Shown here piece by piece: positions 42,300-51,644 of a stretch of 64,000 nt of DNA (within the stretch, counting starts at the first letter, position 1; each line of letters starts with the position of its first letter). The DNA is from Streptomyces nojiriensis (GTDB lineage Bacteria; Actinomycetota; Actinomycetes; Streptomycetales; Streptomycetaceae): NCBI RefSeq assembly GCF_017639205.1, contig NZ_CP071139.1:310001-374000 (forward strand), written 5' to 3'. The notes beneath the pieces were generated by a model, which did not search any database, was not told the DNA's origin, and saw only the letters and a list, made by a program, of their open reading frames with translations. The translations under genes and the position numbers were made by a program.

Positions 42300-43013
42300 A
42301 TGGATCATCGTTTCGTTGGTATTCCGGACCTGGCTGACGTTCCGCGCGTTGCGGTCGTCGTCGACGTGATGCGGGCCTTCACCGTCGCTGCCTGGGCGTT
42401 CTCGCGCGGCGCGGAGAAGATCGTCCTGGCCTCGTCCGATGGTGAGGCGCTGGCCCTCAAGGAGAGTCGTTCGGGCTGGCTGGCTCTGAAGGACGGTGCC
42501 CCGGCAGCAGGCTTCGACACGGTGAACTCACCCGGTCTGATCCGGTCACTCGATCTGGCCGGTCGCACGGTGGTGCAGAAGACGACATCCGGAACCGTCG
42601 GCGCGCTGGCCGTCGCGAGCGCGCCCCTTGTCTTGTGCGCGAGTTTCGTGGTGGCCGGCGCGACAGCGCGGTTCCTGAAGGCGGAGGGTTCCGGGCCGGT
42701 GACATTCGTCGTGACCGGCGACGCAGGCCAGGCCGCTGAAGACCTGGCCTGCGCTGAATACATCGCTCAGCATCTCGCCGGAGGCGACGCCGAGGCGGCC
42801 CCGCATCTCCACCGTGCGAGGACCTCCCGGGCAGCCGCCGACCTCGCCGACGGGGTGCGACGCGGATACCAGGGTGTTCATCCCGACGATGTCGACCTGT
42901 GCCTGCAGATGGACAGGTTCTCCTTCGCGATGGTCGCTCGCCAGGAAGACTCTCTGACTGTGCTGCGGCCTTCTTGGCAGTCGCGGTGCGCAAGACAGCC
43001 GCGATCGTCATAG
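42300..43013 (+). CDS. 2-phosphosulfolactate phosphatase-family (ComB) protein
   Basis: A 237-residue ComB-fold phosphatase. Conserved segments: [26 protein letters not shown] (metal-binding Asp), [19 protein letters not shown], and [11 protein letters not shown]. In archaea ComB makes sulfolactate for coenzyme M; in Streptomyces the homologue lacks that pathway and its substrate is unknown. The last ~15 residues are rich in Arg and differ from the usual ending, so a late frameshift is possible. Confidence 0.85.
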   Translation: MDHRFVGIPDLADVPRVAVVVDVMRAFTVAAWAFSRGAEKIVLASSDGEALALKESRSGWLALKDGAPAAGFDTVNSPGLIRSLDLAGRTVVQKTTSGTVGALAVASAPLVLCASFVVAGATARFLKAEGSGPVTFVVTGDAGQAAEDLACAEYIAQHLAGGDAEAAPHLHRARTSRAAADLADGVRRGYQGVHPDDVDLCLQMDRFSFAMVARQEDSLTVLRPSWQSRCARQPRSS

Positions 43014-43290
43014 CAGCTTCACCAGGTGTGCGAGGCCGGGATGGCAGGTACCCCGGCTGGTGAGGTTCTGGCCCGATATCACTCGAAGTTACGCTTTTCC
43101 AGTCCGCCGCTCGGCCCGGCATAGGTCCGTGCGGGGGATGCGTCGGCATGCCGATCCTCTGACGGGAGCCGACAGGACGTCCTTCCGCTAGACACCCGCC
43201 CATGGTCATCGACTACTGCAGGACAACGACCGCTCGTTGGCGGTCCATGGGCGGGACCGGCCTTCCGAAGCAGACTGAAGGGCGGATCCC

Positions 43291-46071
43291 ATGGCGCTGG
43301 GACGGCTTCCCGAAGTGAACCGGCGAGCACTCCGCGCGGCGCGCGGCTGGCCGCGCGCATTGGTCCTCGTTCTCGCTGTCGCGCTCGCCACGGTGACACC
43401 GGCCGCCGGGGTGGCTGCCGAGCCGCGTCCCGGCGCCCCGCGCACGGCCGCCGGGCCGGCGCGGGCGGACGGGGAGGGAACCCTGACGCGCGCTCCGCTG
43501 AAGCGGCGCGTCGACGTCCGGTCGCTGCCGCGACCCCAGAGCACCGCCAAGCCGCAAGTACGGCCGTCCCTCCCCGCTCCGAAGCGGCGGGCGCCTGCGG
43601 GGCCGAGGCGGGAAGCGAGCCTGCCGGCCACCGCCGCGGCCCTGACCCCGAAGGCCACGGAGACCGGAGGGTCTTCGAAGGCGGCGCCGTCCACCGCCGT
43701 CATCGAGCGGCTGAAGACCTTCCGTACGCTCGGGAACGCGGACAACGCCGCTGCCGCGCGAACCGCGCCCTCCGACACGCAGCTTGCGGTCGGGCCCACG
43801 CACATCGTTCAGTTCATCAACCGGTCGGGGCAGGTCTACGACAAGGCCGGCAACCGGGTTGGTGCCACCTTCGACCTGGGATCGTTCTTCGGCTTCGCGG
43901 CGAACAGCGGCGGTGACCCTCGGGTGCACTACGACGCGGGGTCGAATCGCTTCTTCGCCGCGTACGAGGGGCTCCTCACCGGTGGCGACGAAGTCGACGT
44001 CGCCGTCAGCGACACCTCCGACCCCCGCGGGAACTGGTCCGTCTACGTCGCTGCCGCCAACACCGGCAACGTGCAGCACGACCGGCCCAAGCTCGGCTAC
44101 ACCAACGACAAGGTCACGCTGACCTGGAACAACTACGACCTGACCACGAACCCCAAGACCTTCCTCGGCGAGGTGACCGCGGTCGTCAACAAGGCGGAGC
44201 TCCTGGCCGGCGGCCCCGCGGTCACCATCATCACGTTCGGCCAGGACAACACCAAGGGCGAGGTCGCCCCGGCCGTCTCGCTGTCAGGGATCAACGACCA
44301 GCTCGCGTTGGAGCACGCCGGCACCGACATGGTGGTGACCACCATCACCGGTGTGCCCGGCGTCAGCCCGGTCAACCAGACCGAGAACACCGTCGCCATC
44401 GGAACCGCCCCGCCGCCGCCGGACGCGGTCCAGCCGGCCGGGGGCGACTCCTCGATCGAGACCAACGAGGACCGGATCCTGTCGGTCGTCTGGCAGAACA
44501 ACCGCCTGTGGGGCGTCTTCAACGTCAGCTGCACACCCGTCGGTGACACAGCGGTCCACGCCTGCCAGCGGTACATCCAGATCTCGACCGGCGGCACGCA
44601 GACCCTGACGACCAACCTCGACCTCGGCATGGTGGGCGGCGACATCTACTACGGTTCGCTGGCACTGAACGACGAGGACGACCTGTTCTCCGGATTCACC
44701 GCCTCCTCCTCCACCATGTTCCCCACCGCGGTCGCCATCGCCGTTCCGGGCGGCAACTTCCCGGCGAGGACGTTCGGCGACTTCTACGCCGCGGGGACCG
44801 AGGCCTACGCATGCCGCTGCCTCGGCAGGCCGCGCTGGGGTGACTACTCGGGCACCGCCCGCGACCCCAGCAACCCCAAGGACGTCTGGACGGTCCAGCA
44901 GATCGGCGCCGTCGCCAACACCGGATCCTTCGGCGGTGACTGGAGCACGGCGATGGACCGGGTCACGCTGTCCCCGCCCACCGTCACCGGCGTCACCCCC
45001 AACCACGCACCCGAACTCGCCCAGTGTGTGAACACCGTGACCGTCCGCGGCACGGAATTCCCCACGAGCGGTGCCACCGTCAACTTCGGCTCCGTGCCGG
45101 CGACGAACGTGAACGTCATCGGGCCCGAGGAACTGACCGCGCAGGCGCCACAGCAGGCTCGGGGCACCGTGGACGTCACCGTGACCAACGCCAACGGCAC
45201 CAGCCCGGTCACCGCCGCCGGCCGGTTCACCTACGACCCGGACACCTCCCCACCAGCCACCTTCGCAACCATCTCGCCGACGCCGAACAGCGCCGGCTGG
45301 AACACCGCCAGCCCCGCGAACGTCAACATCGGAGCACTCGACGGATCCTGCGGCTCCGGCGTCCAGAAGATCACTTACAGCGCGAGCGGCGCCCAGCCGG
45401 CCGCCTCCACCGACGTCCCCGGTGCGGCAGCCACCGTGGCCATCACCACGAACGGCGTCACCACGGTGACGTACACCGCCACCGACGCCGCCGGCAACAC
45501 CTCCCCCGTACAGACGATCACGGTCCGGCTCGACACCGCGGGTCCGGTGATCACCATCGTGCGCCCGGCGGCCGGCACCTATCTGTACCGCCAGCCGGTC
45601 ACCGCGTCCTACTCGTGCACGGACGCCACCTCGGGGGTGGCGAGCTGCGTGGGCACGGTCCCCAACGGCAGCCCGATCAACACCTCGACGCTCGGCTCGC
45701 ACACGTTCATGGTCAACGCCACGGACAACGCCACCAACCCGTCCACCAAGACCGTCAACTACAACGTGGGGTACCGGATCTGCCTGCTCTACGACCCGAA
45801 CCGCCCGGTCCGCCTGCTCGGCCAGGTCGTGATCAGCCTGCGGATCTGCGACGCGAACGGCAACAACCTCTCCAGCTCGAACATCACGCTCACCGCCGCC
45901 CGCATCACCGGCCCCGTCACCAGGCCCGTCACAGGCCGGTTCAGCTACCTCCTCTCCTCCTACAGCCTCCCCGTCAGCACCCAGAACCTGCCCAACGGCA
46001 ACTACAACCTCGAATTCACCATCAGCGGAGCCGACACCACCACCCACGTGGCACCCTTCACCCTGCGCTGA
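43291..46071 (+). CDS. large secreted protein with TIG and Ig-like domains
   Basis: A 926-residue exported protein. The signal peptide has a long basic n-region and VLVLAVALATVTPAAGVAA. A Pro/Arg-rich linker leads to a ~420-residue propeller-like domain (SDTQLAVGPTHIVQFINRSGQVYDK, NRFFAAYEG, NEDRILSVVWQNNRLWGVF). An IPT/TIG module (PTVTGVTPNHAPELAQ ... VDVTVTNANGTSP, ~560-650) and Ig-like modules with the TYTATDAAGNTSPVQTITVRLDTAGP signature follow, and the C terminus is beta-rich (NYNLEFTISG). It is probably an extracellular adhesion or matrix protein. A strong terminator follows. Confidence 0.85.
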   Translation: MALGRLPEVNRRALRAARGWPRALVLVLAVALATVTPAAGVAAEPRPGAPRTAAGPARADGEGTLTRAPLKRRVDVRSLPRPQSTAKPQVRPSLPAPKRRAPAGPRREASLPATAAALTPKATETGGSSKAAPSTAVIERLKTFRTLGNADNAAAARTAPSDTQLAVGPTHIVQFINRSGQVYDKAGNRVGATFDLGSFFGFAANSGGDPRVHYDAGSNRFFAAYEGLLTGGDEVDVAVSDTSDPRGNWSVYVAAANTGNVQHDRPKLGYTNDKVTLTWNNYDLTTNPKTFLGEVTAVVNKAELLAGGPAVTIITFGQDNTKGEVAPAVSLSGINDQLALEHAGTDMVVTTITGVPGVSPVNQTENTVAIGTAPPPPDAVQPAGGDSSIETNEDRILSVVWQNNRLWGVFNVSCTPVGDTAVHACQRYIQISTGGTQTLTTNLDLGMVGGDIYYGSLALNDEDDLFSGFTASSSTMFPTAVAIAVPGGNFPARTFGDFYAAGTEAYACRCLGRPRWGDYSGTARDPSNPKDVWTVQQIGAVANTGSFGGDWSTAMDRVTLSPPTVTGVTPNHAPELAQCVNTVTVRGTEFPTSGATVNFGSVPATNVNVIGPEELTAQAPQQARGTVDVTVTNANGTSPVTAAGRFTYDPDTSPPATFATISPTPNSAGWNTASPANVNIGALDGSCGSGVQKITYSASGAQPAASTDVPGAAATVAITTNGVTTVTYTATDAAGNTSPVQTITVRLDTAGPVITIVRPAAGTYLYRQPVTASYSCTDATSGVASCVGTVPNGSPINTSTLGSHTFMVNATDNATNPSTKTVNYNVGYRICLLYDPNRPVRLLGQVVISLRICDANGNNLSSSNITLTAARITGPVTRPVTGRFSYLLSSYSLPVSTQNLPNGNYNLEFTISGADTTTHVAPFTLR

Positions 46072-46091
46072 CACCCAAACTCCCGTCGGAA

Positions 46092-46133
46092 CGCACCGGC
46101 CCGACCCCAGTCCCTCAGGGTTGGGCCGGTGCG
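46092..46133 (+). terminator. 14-bp stem terminator
   Basis: CGCACCGGCCCGAC (46092-46105) pairs with GTTGGGCCGGTGCG (46120-46133), one G-T wobble, 20 nt after the stop codon of the secreted protein. Confidence 0.75.
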
Positions 46134-46216
46134 CGTCACGGCCCGGCAGCGTGTCGTGCGCCGGTCCGGCCGGGGGTGGCCGCCGCGCCTGGCAGCGTGC
46201 CGCGTACGGTCAGCGA

Positions 46217-46786
46217 ATGCACGATCAGCGAAACCAGGATCAGGGCCCCGACAAGCCGGAACAGAGGCAGGCCGCCCTGCCCGCTGACATCACCGACGGG
46301 GCTGCAGAGTCTGAAACGGTGGTGTTCGTGTGCGCAACATGTGGCGTCCCCCTGACGGGGCCACTCACACTGCTGCCCGGAGTTCCCGAGGCTCCGTACT
46401 ACGCATGGTGGGACGCCGATGAGCCGGGTCCGTCACCGGCGACCGTGCCGTCGGGCTGCTATGCGATCGAGACGGAACCGTACGGTGGGCCCTTGGTCGT
46501 CGCCCAGGCGCCCGGGCCGGTGATGCCGCGCCACGGGGAGCACTGGAACGTGGAGGGGAAGCCGCTGGTGTCGCAGGGCCCGCGAGGCAACATCGTCATC
46601 AACCCGGGCGACGCCCGCGGCCTGAGGCTGCAGCATGCATCCCCCGCCTGCTGCGGAGCGACCCCGGACGGCGGAATGAACCAGCTGTGCGCCTGCGGAA
46701 CCCTGGTCGCGACCCTCTGCTCCGACTGCTGCCTGCCGTACGAACTCCACCTCTCAGCCGACCACGTCCGCGCGGTTCGCCCCTGA
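46217..46786 (+). CDS. cysteine-rich hypothetical protein
   Basis: A 189-residue soluble protein beginning MHDQRNQDQG at the ATG at 46217. Zinc-ribbon-like cysteine pairs occur at the start (VFVCATCGVPL) and end (PACCGATPDG, CACGTLVATLCSDCC), framing a central region with GHEHWN-like (HGEHWNVEGKPLV) and NIVINPGDARGL segments. It resembles a Streptomyces family of unknown function. Two ribbon knuckles may form one zinc site. Confidence 0.72.
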   Translation: MHDQRNQDQGPDKPEQRQAALPADITDGAAESETVVFVCATCGVPLTGPLTLLPGVPEAPYYAWWDADEPGPSPATVPSGCYAIETEPYGGPLVVAQAPGPVMPRHGEHWNVEGKPLVSQGPRGNIVINPGDARGLRLQHASPACCGATPDGGMNQLCACGTLVATLCSDCCLPYELHLSADHVRAVRP

Positions 46787-46955
46787 GCCGGACGCGGGCC
46801 GCTGCTGCCTCTCGCCGAGATTCCAACGTCGGCCAGGCACCGGCTGATGCCGGCCACGACGACAACCGCTGCCAGATCTCGGTTCGGGCACAGATCCAGG
46901 GAGCGGTTGCGGAGGGTAACGGTTTCGTTCGGTTGCAGAGAAGGGCCCGGGTCCT

Positions 46956-47372
46956 TCAGCGTTCACGCATCCTGGACCACCACCAGCCGTCCATTGCCCA
47001 CTCGAGGCAATTGGGCTCCGGCAAGGTACGGCGCTCGAATTCCTGATCGATGCGCGCGATCAGTCGGCCCAAGTCCCTTTTGGCTCCAGGGGGAAGGTGC
47101 CGCATCGCCAACTCCAGTTCGTCACGGGCATCTTCCACTTCGATCCCGGGCGAACAGGCCTGGGAGGCGTTCAGGTAGCGTCCAGGCTGCTTGAAGGCCC
47201 ACTCGAAGCGGGAGAGCGCAGTGGCGACCGCGTTGGGCCACATCTCCTGGTCTTCGACCCGGCAGATTGCTGCACGAGTCCGCGCGGAGACACCTTGGAC
47301 CCTCAGGACCGAATACTGCCATCGTGGCCGCCACCGCTCGGCGCGGACGGCCTTTGGACGCCTACGCGGCAT
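46956..47372 (-). CDS. hypothetical protein, homologue of the IS passenger
   Basis: A 138-residue protein beginning MPRRRPKAVRAERWRPRWQY. The ATG at 47372 is preceded by CGAAAGGG. It is helical, with no known domain (VEDQEMWPNAVATALSRFEWAFKQPGRYL; HLPPGAKRDLGRLIARIDQEFERRTLPEP). It shares its start, ribosome-binding-site context and C-terminal helix with the ORF inside the IS at 2004-2366, and extends about 30 residues further. Confidence 0.7.
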   Translation of the reverse strand: MPRRRPKAVRAERWRPRWQYSVLRVQGVSARTRAAICRVEDQEMWPNAVATALSRFEWAFKQPGRYLNASQACSPGIEVEDARDELELAMRHLPPGAKRDLGRLIARIDQEFERRTLPEPNCLEWAMDGWWWSRMRER

Positions 47373-47589
47373 CGCCCTTTCGGATCAACATGAGGCCATC
47401 CTGCCATGGCTCGGTTCTCGCGCAGATCGGAATGGCTGACGTCCGGGCTGCCGATCTCCTTCCGTCCGCTCCCGTCCTTGACCGCGAGCGGGAGCGCGGA
47501 CACCGCGACCCCGATCGGCAGCACCTGCGGCACAGCCGCGGCCCGCACAGGGGCGTCGGGTTGTCCGGCCGCCTGCGCGACCGCGGGTA

Positions 47590-47898
47590 CGGTCCGCCCG
47601 GACGCGGCGCGCTTGAGCGCCGCTGCCGGCAGGCCGGTCTTGACCGCCAGCTCGTCGCACGTCAGCCGCGCCTCGGTGCGCAGCGAGCGCAGCTCGGCGG
47701 CCAGCGCGCCGCGGAACCGGACCGTGCAGTCCACGGGCAGTTCAGGACCTCCCACCCCCGTCCCTTACCGGCCAGCCCGGTAGGCGGCCTGGGCGGCCGC
47801 GGCCACGCTGCCGCGCCCATCCGGGGCCGGCGTGAACACGTCAGCATCCTGATCCCCGCGGCACCGCTCAGGCGCTTGAAGATCTCCGCCAGCTCCAT
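47590..47898 (-). pseudogene. XRE-family regulator, broken
   Basis: Reads leftward. The ATG at 47898 starts MELAEIFKRLSGAAGIR; one missing base then moves the frame, which continues DADVFTPAPDGRGSVAAAAQAAYRAGR and meets TAA. The same frame reads on after the stop as VDCTVRFRGALAAELRSLRTEARLTCDELAVKTGLPAAALKRAASGRTVP, an HTH_3 domain. So there are one frameshift and one nonsense codon in what was a single regulator, with the C terminus diverged after SGRTVP. Confidence 0.65.
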
Positions 47899-48032
47899 CT
47901 GTACTCAACGGGACGTGGCGGCCATAGGAGGGGAGGTCTCGGCCATTCCTCTGCGGAACCCTGACGGGGTGAAACGGGACTGGCATCCTCGTTGTGCCCA
48001 TGACATCACATTCGTAGTGAAAGGGGACACCT

Positions 48033-48371
48033 GTGCAGATCCGAGGGCTCATCAGGTCCGCGACGGTGTTGGGTGTTGCGGCGTTGATCGGAGTGACCAC
48101 CGCAACGTCGGCGTCAGCTACGACCGTCGGCCGCGGAGCCAACAGGGCCGAGGCATGGTCGGGAGGGGCACGCGCGTACGACGGGGAGCGCGACGGCAAC
48201 GGCGTGTATGCCGAGGTGTATACGGCGGCCGGCGGGCACACCTACGTCTGGGACGGCAACGGCAGCGACGGCAACTGGGGGCCGTGGACCGACTTCCCCG
48301 GCACCCGCATCACGCAGTTCCGTGTCTGCGAGGATCACTCGGGCTGCTCCACCTGGGTCTACAACCCCTAA
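48033..48371 (+). CDS. small secreted protein
   Basis: A 112-residue exported protein. A GTG at 48033 has AAAGGGGA upstream. The signal peptide (IRSATVLGVAALIGVTTATSASA, cleaved near 30) is followed by a mature domain rich in Gly, Asp, Tyr and Trp (GERDGNGVYAEVYTAAGGHTYVWDGNGSDGNWGPW), ending with a likely disulfide CEDHSGC. It is a typical Streptomyces extracellular beta-type small protein of unknown function. A strong terminator follows. Confidence 0.8.
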   Translation: MQIRGLIRSATVLGVAALIGVTTATSASATTVGRGANRAEAWSGGARAYDGERDGNGVYAEVYTAAGGHTYVWDGNGSDGNWGPWTDFPGTRITQFRVCEDHSGCSTWVYNP

Positions 48372-48409
48372 CGTCTCCCTTCCTCCGAGCGCGCGATACC
48401 CAGCCCTGC

Positions 48410-48436
48410 CCCCTGCCGCCTCCCCGGCGGCAGGGG
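48410..48436 (+). terminator. 11-bp perfect stem terminator
   Basis: CCCCTGCCGCC (48410-48420), loop TCCCC, GGCGGCAGGGG (48426-48436); a compact hairpin 38 nt after the stop of the small secreted protein. Confidence 0.85.
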
Positions 48437-49293
48437 CGTCGTCACATCCACACCCCGCAAGGATCACCGCGCCACGAGCAGGAGGCGGGCCGGCGCAGTC
48501 ACCGTGCGCTCCCCGCGGTCCTGGCCGGCGCGGTCTGCTGCCGGTGGCCGGGGCGGCGGCGACGGCCTGGTCCACACCGACACCCGCCGCGTGCGCGTCG
48601 GCGAAGACACGGGCGACGTCAAATGCCCTGGGCGTCGAGGCTGCCCATCGCGGCCGCATTGTCAGGCCAAGAAGCAGACGCGCGGATAGACGCACCCGTG
48701 GCAGGTCGTCGCCGAAGCGGTCGGCGCGGTGGCGAGACCGACCGAGGCCAGGGCGCCGAGGGCGGCCCCGATGACGGTGATTCTTCGATAACAAGGCGTG
48801 CCGACCGCACAGCGACTGGTAAGCAAGATCAGGAGGCGGCGGCCTTCCTCCGGCTGGCCGCTTGCAGCAAGGATTTCGACCGCTCGTGATCCGCATGTGC
48901 CGTTTCACGTCAGGCTTCGCTTCGGGCCTCCGTCCTCTCCCGCCGTCGCCGGAACCTGGAGCAGCACCGGTAGCGCCAGGCGGAGGTTCCGGGGGTTCAT
49001 CGGCCGCTACGGCGGCCGGGAGGACGTACGGATCGAGGAACGAGCGGAATTGCATCGGATGCATCAGTCGGCGTGAACTCGGACCAGGATTGGCGCTGGC
49101 CAGCATGGCAGCCCCCGGGGAGGGCATGCTCGGGGCTCCGTTGGTCACGTTGCTGAACCCATGCGATGGGCTCGGCGCAGAGCACGTGTTCCACGGAGCA
49201 CAACGAGCGAGAATCCGGCCGCTGGTAGTTGCACATGCCGTAGCGGCATGTGGTGTCGTCGAGGGCACCACAGCACGAAAGGCCCTGTCTGCG
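48437..49293. other. mostly non-coding; one candidate short exported peptide
   Basis: No family-level protein found. The only suggestive frame is the leftward signal-peptide-like ORF listed separately (48662-48826). The remainder up to the MerR gene has no convincing codon pattern. Confidence 0.4.
48662..48826 (-). CDS. candidate short exported Cys-containing peptide
   Basis: A 54-codon frame, possible TTG start at 48826. A basic segment CYRR is followed by a hydrophobic core ITVIGAALGALASVGLA and TAPTASA, a good signal-peptidase site, leaving only TTCHGCVYPRVCFLA as the mature product. No ribosome-binding site is visible, so it may be the decayed 5' end of a longer secreted protein rather than a real peptide gene. 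Confidence 0.3.
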   Translation of the reverse strand: MLTSRCAVGTPCYRRITVIGAALGALASVGLATAPTASATTCHGCVYPRVCFLA

Positions 49294-50136
49294 ATGTACC
49301 CCTCCGCCACGCCTCCCCGCGAGGTCAAGATCGGCGATGCCGCCGCCTTCGCCGGAACCACCCCGCGCGCCATTCGTCACTACCACCAGATCGGGCTGCT
49401 GCCGGAGCCCGAGCGAGGCGGAGACGGACGCCGCCGCTACGGCTACGACGACATGATCCGCCTGCTGTGGATCCGCAAGATGTCCGAAGCCGGCATCGGC
49501 CTGGACGACATGCGGGCCGCCTTCGACGAAGCCCGGGACGTCGAGGACGTCCTGGGCCGGCTGGAGGAGACCCTGGCTGCCCAGGAGGCCGACATAAAGC
49601 GTCAGCGCGCGGCAGTCCAGCGCCTGCGGGTCGTGGGCAGCCCACTGGGCTTGCTCTCCCCGTTGGTCACGGATCGGCTCAGCCACCTACCGCCTGGCGC
49701 ACTGCGCCCCTCCGACCTGGACGCCCTGCTGGTCACGGAACGGATCTTCGGGCCGCTGGGAGCGGCAATTCAGGCCAGCGTGTTCATCACCCTGGCGACC
49801 CATCCCGCCCTACGGGCCGAGGCAGACCGCCTCGACGCGGCCGACGCCGCCCTCGATGACACCGTCGACCCCCACGACCCGCAGGTCGAGGAACTTGCCG
49901 CGCAACACTGCGCCCACCACGAGGCCCTGCTCCAGGCTATTGAAGCCGCCGGACTGGACGTGGCTGAGGAGAAGCTCTTCGAAATCTACGACGCCGAGGC
50001 GAGCTGCGAGGAGGAACCCCAGATGAGTGCCTTCGAAGCGATAACCAAGATGCCCTACGGCTTCTCCGCGGCCCGGACGCGGTGTATGGAGCTCACGGCA
50101 CGGCTCCTTCACGGGGGCCTCGCCGCAGGCAGCTGA
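49294..50136 (+). CDS. MerR-family transcriptional regulator
   Basis: A 280-residue regulator. The ATG at 49294 follows GAAAGG. The MerR HTH (VKIGDAAAFAGTTPRAIRHYHQIGLLPEPERG, then RRRYGYDDMIRLLWIRKMSEAGIGLDDM) is followed by a coiled dimerisation helix (LGRLEETLAAQEADIKRQRAAVQRL). The ~150-residue C-terminal effector domain has a conserved-looking CEEEP region. There are no metal-binding cysteines at the MerR positions, so an organic or protein signal is more likely. Targets unknown. Confidence 0.88.
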   Translation: MYPSATPPREVKIGDAAAFAGTTPRAIRHYHQIGLLPEPERGGDGRRRYGYDDMIRLLWIRKMSEAGIGLDDMRAAFDEARDVEDVLGRLEETLAAQEADIKRQRAAVQRLRVVGSPLGLLSPLVTDRLSHLPPGALRPSDLDALLVTERIFGPLGAAIQASVFITLATHPALRAEADRLDAADAALDDTVDPHDPQVEELAAQHCAHHEALLQAIEAAGLDVAEEKLFEIYDAEASCEEEPQMSAFEAITKMPYGFSAARTRCMELTARLLHGGLAAGS

Positions 50137-50386
50137 TCGCTGGTGTGGCCGTGCGTGAGGATCCCGGACGGGCCGCCGACCCGAAACCGGCGTCTCGACA
50201 CGGCCCGCACACTCCACGAGCGGGAACCCAAGCCGCCGACCCGGACCACGCTCCTTGAAACTCCCCACTTCGTTGAACACCAGAGAGAGTGATGCGAGGA
50301 GCATCCTTGGCCGTCTTCAAGGCTCTGGCCGCTTTTCCGTGAAGGCGAGGAGGCCGGCAGGAGGCAGGGGTACCGCCCCGAATATG

Positions 50387-50851
50387 TCATCGCCGCAGTT
50401 GCGGGCGGTCGCTGCCGAGGCCGCTCCTGGCCGCCTCCACGAAGGCGAGACGGCACTCGCGCTTGGTGGGTGCCCGGCCGTTTGCCGCCACGTCGCGGAC
50501 GATCTGGTGGAGTGCCTCGGTGTAGCGACGCGCGGCTTGAGCGACCTCATGCAGGCAGACCAGTTCAACGGCCTTTTCGGCGAGCCACAACGCGTGGAGG
50601 ATCTGGTCTTCGGGCTCATCCGAAGCTGGCAGACCCAAGCTCCTTCGGTCCAGCACCAGTTCGACCTTCTGTGCGGCGGCCAGGAATGTCAGGATGACTT
50701 CCTTGCGCTCTGCCCGCTCGGTCTCCACTCGGCGTTGCAGGTCGCGTCGCATCTCAACGCGAGTTGCCATGTGCTGTCCCACGAGTGTGCCCATGGTTCC
50801 CAAAAGGACGCCGACCAAGGCAAGTACCGTTCCCACGCTGACTCCGTCCAC
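50387..50851 (-). CDS. membrane-anchored coiled-coil protein
   Basis: A 154-residue protein with a GTG start at 50851. A single N-terminal membrane helix (VSVGTVLALVGVLLGTMGTLVGQHM) is followed by a long charged helix (RVEMRRDLQRRVETERAERKEVILTFLAAAQKVELVLDR) and further helices. This is a common Streptomyces protein type of unknown role. The frame is intact and the codon pattern is good. Confidence 0.68.
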   Translation of the reverse strand: MDGVSVGTVLALVGVLLGTMGTLVGQHMATRVEMRRDLQRRVETERAERKEVILTFLAAAQKVELVLDRRSLGLPASDEPEDQILHALWLAEKAVELVCLHEVAQAARRYTEALHQIVRDVAANGRAPTKRECRLAFVEAARSGLGSDRPQLRR

Positions 50852-51644
50852 GGCATCCAGGCTGACTCATGCCGGCGGGCACCGTCCAGGACTTCGTACT
50901 TGCCAGGCACTTTGGGGCCGTATGCGACTCGGTCTGATGCGGCTGCGTACGTGAAAACGAGGTTCTGGCACAGATCTTGGGGAGCCATCGCGGTGCGTTA
51001 CCTCGGCGCTTGATTGCGAGGGACGGGATTATGTGAAACTGCGTACGTCATGGCCTCCGCAGCCGGACTTGGCGTTCCGTCATTTTCCCGGTCATCTCGG
51101 CTGTAGACGGTGAAGGTGACGGTGCTGGACGACCTATTCCCCTTCCCCGCGCCTCTCGGCCCGAGGATGGCCGGTCCGCGTGTGCGGTGGTGACTACCCA
51201 CCGCCAGCACCCAACTCCCCACCACACGCCCCCGGTCACCACGGCCAGGAGGGTGCTCCCCCTTCCGCGTGATCGGAGACGACCGATGGAAGCGGAAACA
51301 CACCAGAGGCGCCGGGGGTGGGGTGCCGGACCGCCAAGGCCGGCCTGGGCCGCGGTCGGCCGGGGTCAGGACCCGCCCCGCCTACCACACCCGCCGCTCC
51401 ACCCAGGCGCCTCGACAGAAGAAGATCCGGGTTGGCGTCACACTTGCGACAGGCGTGCTGTTCAACGTCGTCGGCGTCCGTCCGGTCAGTCGGGGAGAGC
51501 TGCCGAGGGTCCGTCATGGGACCGGATTTCACACCAGGCAAGTCTCGGTCCGTCCGCTTTTGAATGAGAACGAGTTCTGTGAACGGATCCGGGACCCGCG
51601 GGGGCCTGCGGCTCATTATTGATCTTGCTCGCGCAAAGGACCGT
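50852..51644. other. no recognisable gene
   Basis: Several open frames overlap here on both strands, but none has a start with ribosome-binding site plus protein-like composition. Decayed sequence is likely. Confidence 0.4.

Noticed and set aside
44284-46074. 596-codon leftward frame opposite the large secreted protein
   Set aside because: Antisense shadow, Gly/Val/Arg-rich, no start signal; the plus strand has a signal peptide and TIG/Ig domains.
48114-49373. 419-codon leftward frame
   Set aside because: Overlaps the small secreted gene and its terminator and has no recognisable domain.
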